From: Myxococcaceae bacterium
GTDB lineage: Bacteria; Myxococcota; Myxococcia; Myxococcales; Myxococcaceae
Direction of reading: 5' to 3'
Length of the DNA stretch: 57,135 nt
NCBI GenBank assembly: GCA_019694595.1
Contig: JAIBBQ010000019.1
Coordinates: forward strand, 1 to 57,135
In this document: in pieces, positions 1 to 8,642 of the stretch
Numbering within the stretch: position 1 is the stretch's first letter
Layout of the letters: every line of letters starts with the position of its first letter
Made by a program: the position numbers and the translations under genes
The notes under the pieces: generated by a model
Databases searched by the model: none
The model's input: only the letters and a program-made list of their open reading frames with translations
Told to the model about the DNA's origin: nothing

Positions 1-2
1 CG

Positions 3-65
3 CGCGCGGCGCGGACCGCGCGGGCGCCCAAGGCGGCCAAGGCGAAGGCCAAGGGCAAGCGCTAG
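3..65 (+). CDS. C-terminal end of a Lys/Ala-rich protein (partial)
   Basis: The frame is open from the window edge to a TAG at 63-65 and encodes about 20 residues dominated by Ala, Lys and Arg, ending in AKAKAKGKR. Such tails occur on histone-H1-like, HU-like and RNA-binding proteins of high-GC bacteria, but nothing else of the protein is visible, so no function is assigned. It ends 9 bases before the GTG of larE, so the two may be co-transcribed. Confidence 0.45.
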   Translation, partial: RAARTARAPKAAKAKAKGKR

Positions 66-74
66 GCGCTGGCC

Positions 75-941
75 GTGCTGTCCGACGAAGGCATCGACGC
101 GCTCTGCGCGTCGTCGGCCCCCAAGCTCGAGCAGCTGAAGGCGACCATCGCGGCGCTGCCGTCGGCGGTGGTGGCCTTCTCCGGCGGGGTCGATTCCGCG
201 TTCGTGCTCAAGGTCGCCGTCGACGTGCTCGGCGAGCGCGCGCTGGCGGTCACCGCCATCTCGGCGTCGGTGGCGCCCGACGAGGCGCAGGCTGCGAAGA
301 CCATCGCCGCGGAGCTGGGTGCGCGGCACCTGCTGGTCGACTCGCAGGAGCTGGCCGACCCGCGGTACGCCGCCAACCCGACCAACCGCTGCTACTTCTG
401 CAAGACCGAGCTCTACACGCGCTGCGAGGCGATCCGCGCGGAGCAGGGGCTGGCGGCGGTGCTCGACGGCTTCAACGCCGACGACAAGAAGGACCACCGG
501 CCGGGGCACCAGGCGGCACGGGAGCACGCGGTGCGCTCGCCGCTGGCCGAGGCCGGCCTCACCAAGGACGAGATCCGCGCCTGGTCCAAGCGGCTCGGCC
601 TGTCGACCTGGGACAAGCCGCAGCTCGCCTGCCTGGCGTCGCGGCTCCCGTACGGCACCCCGGTCACTTCCGAGCGCCTGACGCAGATCGGCCGCGCCGA
701 GGCCGCGGTGAAGGCCCTGGGGCTGCGCATCTTCCGGGTGCGCCACCACGGCGACGTCGCCCGGCTCGAGCTCGGGGCCGAAGAGCTCCAGCGCGCGCTG
801 GACCCCGCGCTGCGCGCCCGGCTCGACCAGGCGCTCAAGGCCTGCGGCTACCGCTTCGTGGCGGTCGACCTGGAGCCCTTCCGGTCGGGCCGGCTCAACG
901 ACGCGCTGACCCAGGGTTTCAGTCTCCCCGTGGTGGCCTGA
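75..941 (+). CDS. larE: LarE-type ATP-dependent sacrificial sulfur transferase
   Basis: LarE adenylates and then sulfurates the nickel-pincer nucleotide precursor used by lactate racemase-type enzymes. The 288-aa product has the PP-loop ATP-binding motif SGGVDS at residues 36-41, a family motif RCYFCKTELY (Cys106, Cys109), and KPQLACLASRLPYG with Cys186, the position matching the sacrificial cysteine of single-Cys LarE proteins. Length is normal for the family. The start is GTG; no strong ribosome binding site is visible. larB, larC and a LarA-type target are not in this window, so the acceptor pathway cannot be seen here. Family assignment is firm; the in vivo substrate is inferred. Confidence 0.9.
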   Translation: MLSDEGIDALCASSAPKLEQLKATIAALPSAVVAFSGGVDSAFVLKVAVDVLGERALAVTAISASVAPDEAQAAKTIAAELGARHLLVDSQELADPRYAANPTNRCYFCKTELYTRCEAIRAEQGLAAVLDGFNADDKKDHRPGHQAAREHAVRSPLAEAGLTKDEIRAWSKRLGLSTWDKPQLACLASRLPYGTPVTSERLTQIGRAEAAVKALGLRIFRVRHHGDVARLELGAEELQRALDPALRARLDQALKACGYRFVAVDLEPFRSGRLNDALTQGFSLPVVA

Positions 942-977
942 GCCCGCAGCGGCTCATGCTGCGGCGCGTCAAGCGAA

Positions 978-994
978 CCTGACACCCGGTCAGG
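978..994. terminator. Small inverted repeat downstream of larE
   Basis: CCTGAC at 978-983 and GTCAGG at 989-994 form a perfect 6-bp stem with a 5-nt loop, 37 bases after the larE stop and 57 bases before the next start. There is no T-run, so it is either a weak terminator or an operator for the downstream lipoprotein gene. Confidence 0.25.
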
Positions 995-1050
995 GCCGAC
1001 AATGCATACGATGTGGTTTCGCCGCGCAAGTTGATCAGGAGGTTCCTGCG

Positions 1051-3624
1051 ATGTCCCCAGCACTTCGACGGCTCAGCATCACGGTGGTCGCCGTACTCAC
1101 GGCGGTCGGGTGTGCGGGCTCGGGCTCGGGGTGCGGGGGGCTGACGCCGCTGCCCAACGGCCGGTACACCGGCCCGAAGACGGACAACGCGCTCAACATC
1201 AGGCTGTCGGCGCAGGGCATCAACTACCTCAACAACAACTGGCGCACGCTGGTGGAGATGTTCGCGCCGGGCGCGACGCTCAACCTGCCGGTGGCCTGCA
1301 GCAAGCAGAACTTCTCGGTCATCGGCGACGTGTACGTGTCGGACCAGGGCGACTCGACCGGCAGCGGGCGGCTCGACGGCAAGTGCGACGGCAAGGACCT
1401 GCCGGCCAACGTGGGCGTGAAGATCACCGGCTTCTCGCTGGTGCCGGGCCCGTCGAACACCGTCGACGCCACGGTGTCGCTCGACATCGCCACCGGGAAA
1501 ATCTACCTGCTGAACCCGCACTCGCTGTGCGACCTCAAGTGCAGCATCGACTTCTCGTCGTCGCGCGCGCAGCCGAGCAGCAACACGGTGTCGGTGACGG
1601 TGAAGTTCAGCATCGACACCAAGTGGGACAAGCTGCTCGCCTTCGACGTGCAGGACATCAACGGCACGCAGGTGTGCGGCGCCTCGGGCGCCCCCGCGAA
1701 GCCGAAGTGCTTCGACCCCAGCGACCTGAAGCTCGACTCCGAAGGTGGCTTCTGCTCGAGCGCGTGCGACGCGGCCGACTGGGACGTGGTGAAGAACTTC
1801 GTGCTCAAGCTCATCAGCCCGCTCTTGCAGGACAAGATCAAGAGCGCCATCGAGCCGCAGCAGTGCGAGCAGTGCGGCGCGGGCAAGCCGGCGTGCCCGT
1901 CGGTGGGCGGGGCGACCAGCACCTGCGACACCAGCGCCAAGGTCTGCATGGACACGGCGACCAACAAGTGCGTGCCGCGCTTCCTGGGCACCGAAGGGCG
2001 CGTGTCGCTGGGCGGGCTCCTGGGCAACTTCGGCGCGCCGACCGAGGCCGCGCTCGACCTGTCGGTGGCCGCGGGCAGCACGGTGAAGGTGGACACCGGC
2101 CTCACCATCGGCACCCGCGACGGCCTGCAGCCGGTGAAGGTGGCCAACTGCGTGCCGCCCCAGGCGCCGCCGCCGATGACCGCGGTGAGCTCGCCCAACT
2201 TCGACGGCGAGGCGACCCCGGGCAGCGGCTACCACGTGGGCGTGGGCATCGCGTCGCCCTTCGTGAACCTCGCGGTGCACCAGGCGCACCAGTCGGGCGC
2301 GCTCTGCCTGCAGCTGTCGAGCGCCACCGTGGGCCTGCTCACCACCGGCCTGTTCAAGACGTTCCTGCCGTCGCTCGGGCGCCTGTCGACGCGCGACGGG
2401 AAGGACGCGCCGATGCTGGTGGTGCTGCGGCCCGCGAAGGCGCCGAAGATCGACATCGGCAAGGGCACCTTCGACCCGGTCACCAAGAAGCCCATCGACC
2501 CGCTGTTGCTGCTGACGCTGCCGGAGCTGTCGATCGACTTCTACGCGATGTTCGACGACCGCTACGCGCGGCTCTTCACCCTGTCGGCCGACGTGGCGCT
2601 GCCGCTGTCGCTCATCTTCAACGGGTGCTCGAGCGTGCAGCCGGCGATCGGCGACCTCAAGATGCTGGTGACCAACATCAAGACCAGCAACAGCGAGATC
2701 CTCGCGGAGGACCCCAAGGTGCTGGGCGACCTCATCCCCGCGATCATCGGTCTGGCGGAGCCGGCCATCGGCAACGCGCTCAAGCCGTTCGGCCTGCCGG
2801 CGCTGGGCAGCTTCAAGCTCAAGGTGAACGAGGTGAAGGGCCTGGGGGCGATCAGCGGCACCGCCTACTACAACCACCTCGGGCTCTACGCGACGCTGCT
2901 GCCGAACAGCGCGGCGTGCGCCACCTCGGCGCCGCAGGTGAGCGCGGCGCTCAAGCGCACCGAGCAGCCGAAGGCCGCGGCGATGCGCGCGACCGGGCAG
3001 GGGCTGCCGGTGCCCCGCGCGATCCTCGACGTGCGCGCGCTGGGCGTCAGCGGCGTGGCGGAGTTCGACTACCGGGTCGACGAGGGCACCTGGAGCACCT
3101 TCGTGACCGCGGAAGGCAACGGCGAGCTGGCGGTGGAGCACCCGGTGTTCCTGATCCAGGGCCGGCACGTCATCGACGTGCGCGCGCGCATGGCCGACGA
3201 CCCCCACGGCGTCTCGGAGCCGGTGCGGGTGGGCGTGCTCATCGACTGGGAGCCGCCCGAGGTGGAGCTGACCGCCGACCGCGAGCACGACCTGCTGCAG
3301 GTCACCGCCCGCGACGTGGTGAGCTCGAGTGAGACGCTGCGCTACGCGTACAAGGTGGGCGACGGTGACTTCGGCGAGTTCGGCGCGGCCCGGCCCATCG
3401 CGCTGTCGGCGGTGGAGCAGCAGGGCGGGGTGACGGTGCGGGTGCGCGACGAGGCCGGCAACGTGGCCGACAAGGTCTGGAAGCCGGCGGTGGTGGCCGA
3501 TCACCCGGACCTCCCGGCCCAGGCGAGCGCGCCTTCGGCGGCGGGCTGCACCGCGGCGGGCGGGGCCTGGCTGGCGGTGGGCGCGCTGGTCGGAGCGCTG
3601 CGCCGTCGTCGCGCCAAGCGCTGA
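1051..3624 (+). CDS. Large lipoprotein with MYXO-CTERM-like tail
   Basis: 857 aa. The N-terminus is a signal sequence ending in a lipobox-like AVGC (Cys21), followed by a Gly/Ser/Cys spacer, so export and lipidation are likely. The mature part carries paired cysteines and long beta-rich stretches. Around residues 670-830 there are Ig-like repeats typical of extracellular adhesive proteins. The C-terminus (PSAAGC, about 16 hydrophobic residues, then RRRRAKR) has the layout of a MYXO-CTERM sorting signal, which a myxosortase would process at or near the Cys. An ATG start with GATCAGGAGG about 7 bases upstream is well supported. Function unknown; surface exposure is inferred from both ends. Confidence 0.75.
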   Translation: MSPALRRLSITVVAVLTAVGCAGSGSGCGGLTPLPNGRYTGPKTDNALNIRLSAQGINYLNNNWRTLVEMFAPGATLNLPVACSKQNFSVIGDVYVSDQGDSTGSGRLDGKCDGKDLPANVGVKITGFSLVPGPSNTVDATVSLDIATGKIYLLNPHSLCDLKCSIDFSSSRAQPSSNTVSVTVKFSIDTKWDKLLAFDVQDINGTQVCGASGAPAKPKCFDPSDLKLDSEGGFCSSACDAADWDVVKNFVLKLISPLLQDKIKSAIEPQQCEQCGAGKPACPSVGGATSTCDTSAKVCMDTATNKCVPRFLGTEGRVSLGGLLGNFGAPTEAALDLSVAAGSTVKVDTGLTIGTRDGLQPVKVANCVPPQAPPPMTAVSSPNFDGEATPGSGYHVGVGIASPFVNLAVHQAHQSGALCLQLSSATVGLLTTGLFKTFLPSLGRLSTRDGKDAPMLVVLRPAKAPKIDIGKGTFDPVTKKPIDPLLLLTLPELSIDFYAMFDDRYARLFTLSADVALPLSLIFNGCSSVQPAIGDLKMLVTNIKTSNSEILAEDPKVLGDLIPAIIGLAEPAIGNALKPFGLPALGSFKLKVNEVKGLGAISGTAYYNHLGLYATLLPNSAACATSAPQVSAALKRTEQPKAAAMRATGQGLPVPRAILDVRALGVSGVAEFDYRVDEGTWSTFVTAEGNGELAVEHPVFLIQGRHVIDVRARMADDPHGVSEPVRVGVLIDWEPPEVELTADREHDLLQVTARDVVSSSETLRYAYKVGDGDFGEFGAARPIALSAVEQQGGVTVRVRDEAGNVADKVWKPAVVADHPDLPAQASAPSAAGCTAAGGAWLAVGALVGALRRRRAKR

Positions 3625-3657
3625 ATGGTCCGGCAGGCAGCGGGCACCTGGGGTGCT

Positions 3658-4185
3658 ATGCGCTCCTGCGTGTCTCGCGCGCTCCTGACGTGGTCGCTGC
3701 TCGTCGCTCCCCTGGCGCTCGGCCAGGAGGCGATCGAGCGCCGCGACCACCGGGGCTCGCTGGGGCTCGTGGTGGCGGCCACCGGCGAGCGGGTGGACCA
3801 CGCGGCGACCGGCTACTCGAATGCGGGCTGGCGTTCGGGCGTGGAGACGGGCGGCACGCTGCAGTTCGGGCAGAACGACAACGAGGTGGCGCTCCGCGGG
3901 CGGGTGATCTTCGGCGGGCCCGCGATCGACGTGATGCTGCGCGCGGGGCTGCGGCGCTTCTTCGGCCTCGAGGCGTGGAAGACCTTCGTCGAGCTCGACG
4001 TGGTGGGGCACGTGACGCCGCGGATCTCGGTGGGCCCCGGAATCGGCGCGGGCGTGCAGTACGACTTCTCGTCGATCGCCGGCGTCTACGCCGTGGTGAG
4101 CACGCACCTCGGCTTCGGATCCGGGCTGCGCTTCGGAGCCGACGTGCTCGTCGGGCTGCAGCTGCGCACGTATCTCTTCGAGTAG
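3658..4185 (+). CDS. Small exported protein, possible outer-membrane beta-barrel
   Basis: 175 aa from ATG 3658. This start is preferred over the in-frame ATG at 3625 because it opens a clean signal peptide (MRSCVSRALLTWSLLVAPLA, with LGQ after it) with cleavage likely after LALGQ. The mature protein alternates hydrophobic and polar residues in strand-length segments with many Gly (for example RISVGPGIGAGVQYDF) and ends in an aromatic-rich TYLFE. This is consistent with a small 8-strand barrel or OmpA-like membrane domain. It follows the MYXO-CTERM lipoprotein by 33 bases and may share its transcript. No family recognised. Confidence 0.6.
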   Translation: MRSCVSRALLTWSLLVAPLALGQEAIERRDHRGSLGLVVAATGERVDHAATGYSNAGWRSGVETGGTLQFGQNDNEVALRGRVIFGGPAIDVMLRAGLRRFFGLEAWKTFVELDVVGHVTPRISVGPGIGAGVQYDFSSIAGVYAVVSTHLGFGSGLRFGADVLVGLQLRTYLFE

Positions 4186-4247
4186 TTTTTTTGATCTCTT
4201 CCCGGACTGTGTGACCATGTGTGCACCTGTAGGGAGGGCGCACGCAC

Positions 4248-4412
4248 ATGAACGAACAACCCCGTCTCACCTCGGTGGTCTTCCGGTTGAACAAGGATCG
4301 CCTCGAGACCCTGAAGGAGCTCTCGAAGGAAACGCGGATCCGCCAGAGCGAGTACCTGCGCGAGGCGATCCACGACGTGCTGGAGAAGTACGAAGACCGC
4401 CTGGCTCACTGA
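4248..4412 (+). CDS. 54-aa ribbon-helix-helix (CopG/Arc-type) DNA-binding protein
   Basis: This short gene begins with ATG after a strong AGGGAGG ribosome binding site at 4231-4237. The product has a short beta strand (LTSVVFRLNKDRL) followed by two helices (ETLKELSKETRIRQSEYLREAI), the RHH arrangement of CopG/Arc/MetJ regulators that dimerise to insert a beta-ribbon into DNA. No toxin gene lies beside it; the convergent neighbour at 4406-4849 overlaps its last 7 bases and does not look like a known toxin. It may be an autonomous regulator or an antitoxin-like protein. Its target is unknown. Confidence 0.75.
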   Translation: MNEQPRLTSVVFRLNKDRLETLKELSKETRIRQSEYLREAIHDVLEKYEDRLAH

Positions 4413-4849
4413 TCCGAGGCGGGCGGCTGCTGGACGGGGGCGATGAAGCCCCGGGGCAGCTGGAAGGTGTAGCGCTCCATGATCCGCTGGCCCTGCTCGT
4501 CGAGCCCTGGGCCGTGCAGCACGAGCGCATTGTTCTCGAGGTCGACGAACACCTCGAGCCCGGTGGCGGGCAGATCGGCGAGGAGCCGGCGCGCGATCCC
4601 GAGCTGGAGCTCGAGCTGCTCGAGTGACTCGCGCGTGGTGCCCGGTGGCTCGGGCCAGAACCCGAACTCGACGGCGAGCGGCACCAGGTCCCAGTCCCAC
4701 GGGCCGCGGGCCCCGGCCGGCAGCGCTGCCCACCGGGCCTTCGCGAGCTCGGTCTCCTTCTCGAGGAGGAAGTCGCCGGCCGCGATCTCTCGCAGGCGCG
4801 CCAGCCGGCGCAGCGAGCGCTCGACGCCGTCCCGGGTCTCCTCCGTCAT
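4406..4849 (-). CDS. Conserved hypothetical protein, 147 aa
   Basis: The ATG at 4849 (MTEETRDGVERSL) gives a compact soluble protein. A longer reading from 5068 would run through truA and is rejected. Residues 1-40 are helical and charged; the rest includes WDWDLVPLAVEFGFWPEP, a Leu-rich helix and a strand segment GLEVFVDLENNALVLHG. There is no signal peptide or membrane segment. It lies 53 bases downstream of truA on the same strand and converges with the RHH gene, overlapping it by 7 bases. I do not recognise the family. Confidence 0.6.
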   Translation of the reverse strand: MTEETRDGVERSLRRLARLREIAAGDFLLEKETELAKARWAALPAGARGPWDWDLVPLAVEFGFWPEPPGTTRESLEQLELQLGIARRLLADLPATGLEVFVDLENNALVLHGPGLDEQGQRIMERYTFQLPRGFIAPVQQPPASDQ

Positions 4850-4901
4850 GACCTGACGCCTACCACGCCCGAGCGCGCTCGACTCCGGGACCGGGCCCCC
4901 G

Positions 4902-5714
4902 TCAGGCGTGCTCCACGAAGGGCGGGGTGGCCGGCACTCCGGCGGCGAGCCGGCGTTCCTCGGCGGTGAAAGGGTCGAGCTCGGGCGGGTAGCGCACTTC
5001 CCAGAGCACGAGCCCCTGAGCGGGCGCCTTGATGCCGCGGAAGCGCACCTGCTGATGGAGCCCAGCATGCACGGTCGATTCTTCGAGTTCCCCGCGCGAA
5101 AGGCCCACCGCGGCGCCGACGAGGTAGCGCACCATGTACCGGGCGAAGCCGGCGCCGACGAGCTCGAGCTCCACCAGGCCGCCGTCGCGCTCGTAGAGGT
5201 TCACCGCGTGCAGGGTGCGCGGCTGCCGGGCGCTCGAGTTGTCGTGGAACCGGTAGAAGTCGTGGGTGCCGATGAACGGTTCCAGCGCGGCGCGGACCTG
5301 CGAGGGAACGACGTCGACCCGCCAGGCGTGGGAGTCCCAGTGCGGCGCGTCGCGGGTGAGCAGGCGGTAGCGGTACACCTTGGCGCTGGCCGACCAGGCG
5401 CAGTGGAAGTGGGGCGGGGCGGGCTTCACCAGGGCGATGCCCAGGTCCTGGCTCAGCTTCTCGTTCATGCGCCGGGCGAGTTCCTGGTCGTCGTGGCGCT
5501 CGACCACCCGCATGCTCAGCACCTGCATGCGGGCGTGCACCCCCAGGTCGGTGCGGCCCGAAGGCACCGCGGTGCGCGACAGGCCGGCCTGGCGGAAGGC
5601 CAGGGCCAGGGTGTCCTGCACGGTGGGGCCTTCCGGCTGGCTTTGGTAGCCGCGAAACGCGCCGCCGTGGTACCAACACCACAACGCGACACTTCGGGAG
5701 GTTCCGCTCCGCAT
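4902..5714 (-). CDS. truA: tRNA pseudouridine synthase A
   Basis: 270 aa. TruA isomerises uridines 38-40 in the tRNA anticodon arm. The motif GRTDLGVHA holds the catalytic Asp (Asp56), preceded by the family-typical YHGGAFRGYQ and PTVQDTL and followed by VHARMQV. The C-terminal part carries GAGFARYMVRYLVGAAVGLSRG, the conserved R-x-MVR core. The ATG at 5714 shares bases with the ATG of the divergent gene at 5713 (CATG palindrome at 5712-5715), so the two genes start on opposite strands of the same four bases unless truA starts slightly downstream. No better in-frame ATG/GTG lies before the conserved core. Confidence 0.92.
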   Translation of the reverse strand: MRSGTSRSVALWCWYHGGAFRGYQSQPEGPTVQDTLALAFRQAGLSRTAVPSGRTDLGVHARMQVLSMRVVERHDDQELARRMNEKLSQDLGIALVKPAPPHFHCAWSASAKVYRYRLLTRDAPHWDSHAWRVDVVPSQVRAALEPFIGTHDFYRFHDNSSARQPRTLHAVNLYERDGGLVELELVGAGFARYMVRYLVGAAVGLSRGELEESTVHAGLHQQVRFRGIKAPAQGLVLWEVRYPPELDPFTAEERRLAAGVPATPPFVEHA

Positions 5715-6579
5715 GGCGAGTGAAGAGCCCTGGCTGTTCAAACAGGGCGACCTGATCCTGGGGCCCGTACCTCCGAAGCAGATCGTGGACAAGATCTACG
5801 CGGGGGAACTCGACGGCCGCTCGGAGATCCAGCAGGTCGGCTCCGACGGCTTCCGCCCGCTGGCGATGGTGGAGACCTTCAAGGTCCACCTCGCCAAGGC
5901 CGACGCCAAGCGCCGGGTCGACCGGCACGCCGAGGCCAGCGAGCGCGACCGCCTGAAGCGCCGCACGGTGGCGATCATCATCACCGCGGTGGTGCTGGTG
6001 CTGATCGCCGGGGCGGTGGTCTTCGGGGGCAGCTACCTGGCGGTGCACACCCCGGGGCGCAGCGCGGAAGACCTCTACGCCGAGCTCATCTCGGTGGACC
6101 CGCCGGTCATCGGCAAGGCCCGCCAGCGCTCGGGCGACGAGGAGCTCATCGACTACCCGGGCCTGCCGGGCGGGAAGAAGCCGGCGACGGGCGGCCAGCG
6201 GCCGTCGAACCCGGGCAACCCCGGGGTGCCCCGCTCGCCGGGGGCGGGCAGCAAGACGACCGACCCGGGCGACGACCCCGACGGCATGCAGACGGCGAAA
6301 ATCGACCAGGACGCGATCAACGCGGTGGTGAAGGCGAACCAGCGCTCGCTGTTCCCCTGCCTGGCGGCGATCGGCAAGCCGGCGAGCCCGCAGAAGATCC
6401 CCATCGAGTTCTCGATCGGCGGCAACGGGCGGGTGAGCAAGGTGTGGGTGGACCACCCCGAGTACAAGAACGGGCCCTTGCCGGAGTGCCTGCTGGGGCA
6501 GCTGCAGAAGTGGCCCTTCAAGCCCCACGAGGGCGAGAACGTGAACGTGTCGCTCGCGTTCACCGTGGGCAACAAGTAG
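5713..6579 (+). CDS. GYF-domain membrane protein with AgmX/PglI-like C-terminal domain
   Basis: 288 aa. Residues 1-60 (EEPWLFKQGDLILGPVPPKQIVDKI) match a GYF_2-type domain, as found fused to membrane proteins in myxobacteria. A single transmembrane helix lies at about 84-106 (AIIITAVVLVLIAGAVVFGG), then a Gly/Pro-rich linker, and from about 196 a domain with two conserved-looking cysteines (SLFPCLAAI and PECLLGQLQKWPF). This is the TonB-C-like AgmX/PglI C-terminal fold seen in gliding-motility-associated proteins. Topology suggests an N-terminal cytoplasmic and C-terminal periplasmic arrangement. A link to motility is only by domain analogy. It starts divergently from truA. Confidence 0.75.
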   Translation: MASEEPWLFKQGDLILGPVPPKQIVDKIYAGELDGRSEIQQVGSDGFRPLAMVETFKVHLAKADAKRRVDRHAEASERDRLKRRTVAIIITAVVLVLIAGAVVFGGSYLAVHTPGRSAEDLYAELISVDPPVIGKARQRSGDEELIDYPGLPGGKKPATGGQRPSNPGNPGVPRSPGAGSKTTDPGDDPDGMQTAKIDQDAINAVVKANQRSLFPCLAAIGKPASPQKIPIEFSIGGNGRVSKVWVDHPEYKNGPLPECLLGQLQKWPFKPHEGENVNVSLAFTVGNK

Positions 6580-6621
6580 CGGTTGCCGAAGGCGCCCGGG
6601 CGCTCGTAGAAGCCGTAGGTC

Positions 6622-7266
6622 ATGACGACCGACGTTCAGGAACTCTCGGCGAAGGCCGCGGCGGTGGCGCCCGGCACCTTCCGGCACACCGTCATCGCGG
6701 CGGCCAAGCGCTTCAAGTCGAGCTGGGTGGAGCTCGGGAAGCTGCTCACCAAGGTGCGCGACGAGGCCCAGTACGAGGCGTGGGGCTACCCCACCTTCGA
6801 GGCGTACTGCCTGGCGGAGCTGCGCATTCGCAAGAACACCGCGCTCAAGCTGACCCGCAGCTTCTCGTTCCTCGACAAGCACGAGCCGGAGCGGGTGGCG
6901 AGGGTGGTGCAGGACGAGGATTCGGGGGCAGGCGAGCAGGCCCCGCCGCCCTGGGAAGTGGTGCAGGTGCTGGCCGACGCGGAGGAGCGCGGCCAGCTCT
7001 CGGCCCAGGAGTACAAGTCGATCCGCGATTCCATCTGGAACCCGGACAGCCAGGTCTCCGAGCTGCGCAAGGAGCTGACCGAGCGCTTCCCGGTGCCGGA
7101 GACCAAGGCCTCGCCGGCCCAGGAGCTCAAGCGCCTCGCGGGGTTGGCGCGCAAGCTGGCCACCGAGCTGCACGGCAACCGGTCGGTGCCCAAGGCGGTG
7201 GCGGAGCGGGCGGACGCCCTGGCGGACGACGTGGCCGAGCTGGCGTCGGCGAAGGCGGAGGCCTGA
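6622..7266 (+). CDS. Conserved cytoplasmic protein, 214 aa
   Basis: ATG start 42 bases after the GYF/AgmX gene. The N-terminal 85 residues form a helical region with SWVELGKLLTKVRDEAQYEAWGYPTFEAYC, an arrangement that resembles chromosome- or plasmid-associated helical proteins of the DUF3102/KorB-like sort, but the resemblance is weak. A Pro/Ala linker separates it from a C-terminal helical segment (ELKRLAGLARKLATEL) that could be coiled-coil. There is no signal peptide. It sits 81 bases upstream of clpX on the same strand. Function unknown. Confidence 0.65.
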   Translation: MTTDVQELSAKAAAVAPGTFRHTVIAAAKRFKSSWVELGKLLTKVRDEAQYEAWGYPTFEAYCLAELRIRKNTALKLTRSFSFLDKHEPERVARVVQDEDSGAGEQAPPPWEVVQVLADAEERGQLSAQEYKSIRDSIWNPDSQVSELRKELTERFPVPETKASPAQELKRLAGLARKLATELHGNRSVPKAVAERADALADDVAELASAKAEA

Positions 7267-7347
7267 CCACATGGGGAGGGTGAGGCGCTGGCCGAGCCCG
7301 AGCGATGCGGTTAGGCTTTGTCACACCATGTCGTACGAGGCCCAGGC

Positions 7348-8628
<1,281 letters not shown>

Positions 8629-8642
8629 TTCCCTTCTTCGCG

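Noticed and set aside
919..4218. Long minus-strand open frame antisense to the MYXO-CTERM lipoprotein
   Set aside because: Arg/His-rich composition and no start site or known motif; it is the GC-rich shadow of the real plus-strand genes.
4406..5068. Longer 220-aa reading of the 147-aa gene
   Set aside because: The extra N-terminal part overlaps truA in another frame and is Arg/Ser/Pro-rich like a shadow.
7318..7347. TTG start for clpX at 7318
   Set aside because: It adds ten residues foreign to the family; GTG 7348 has GAGG at the right distance.
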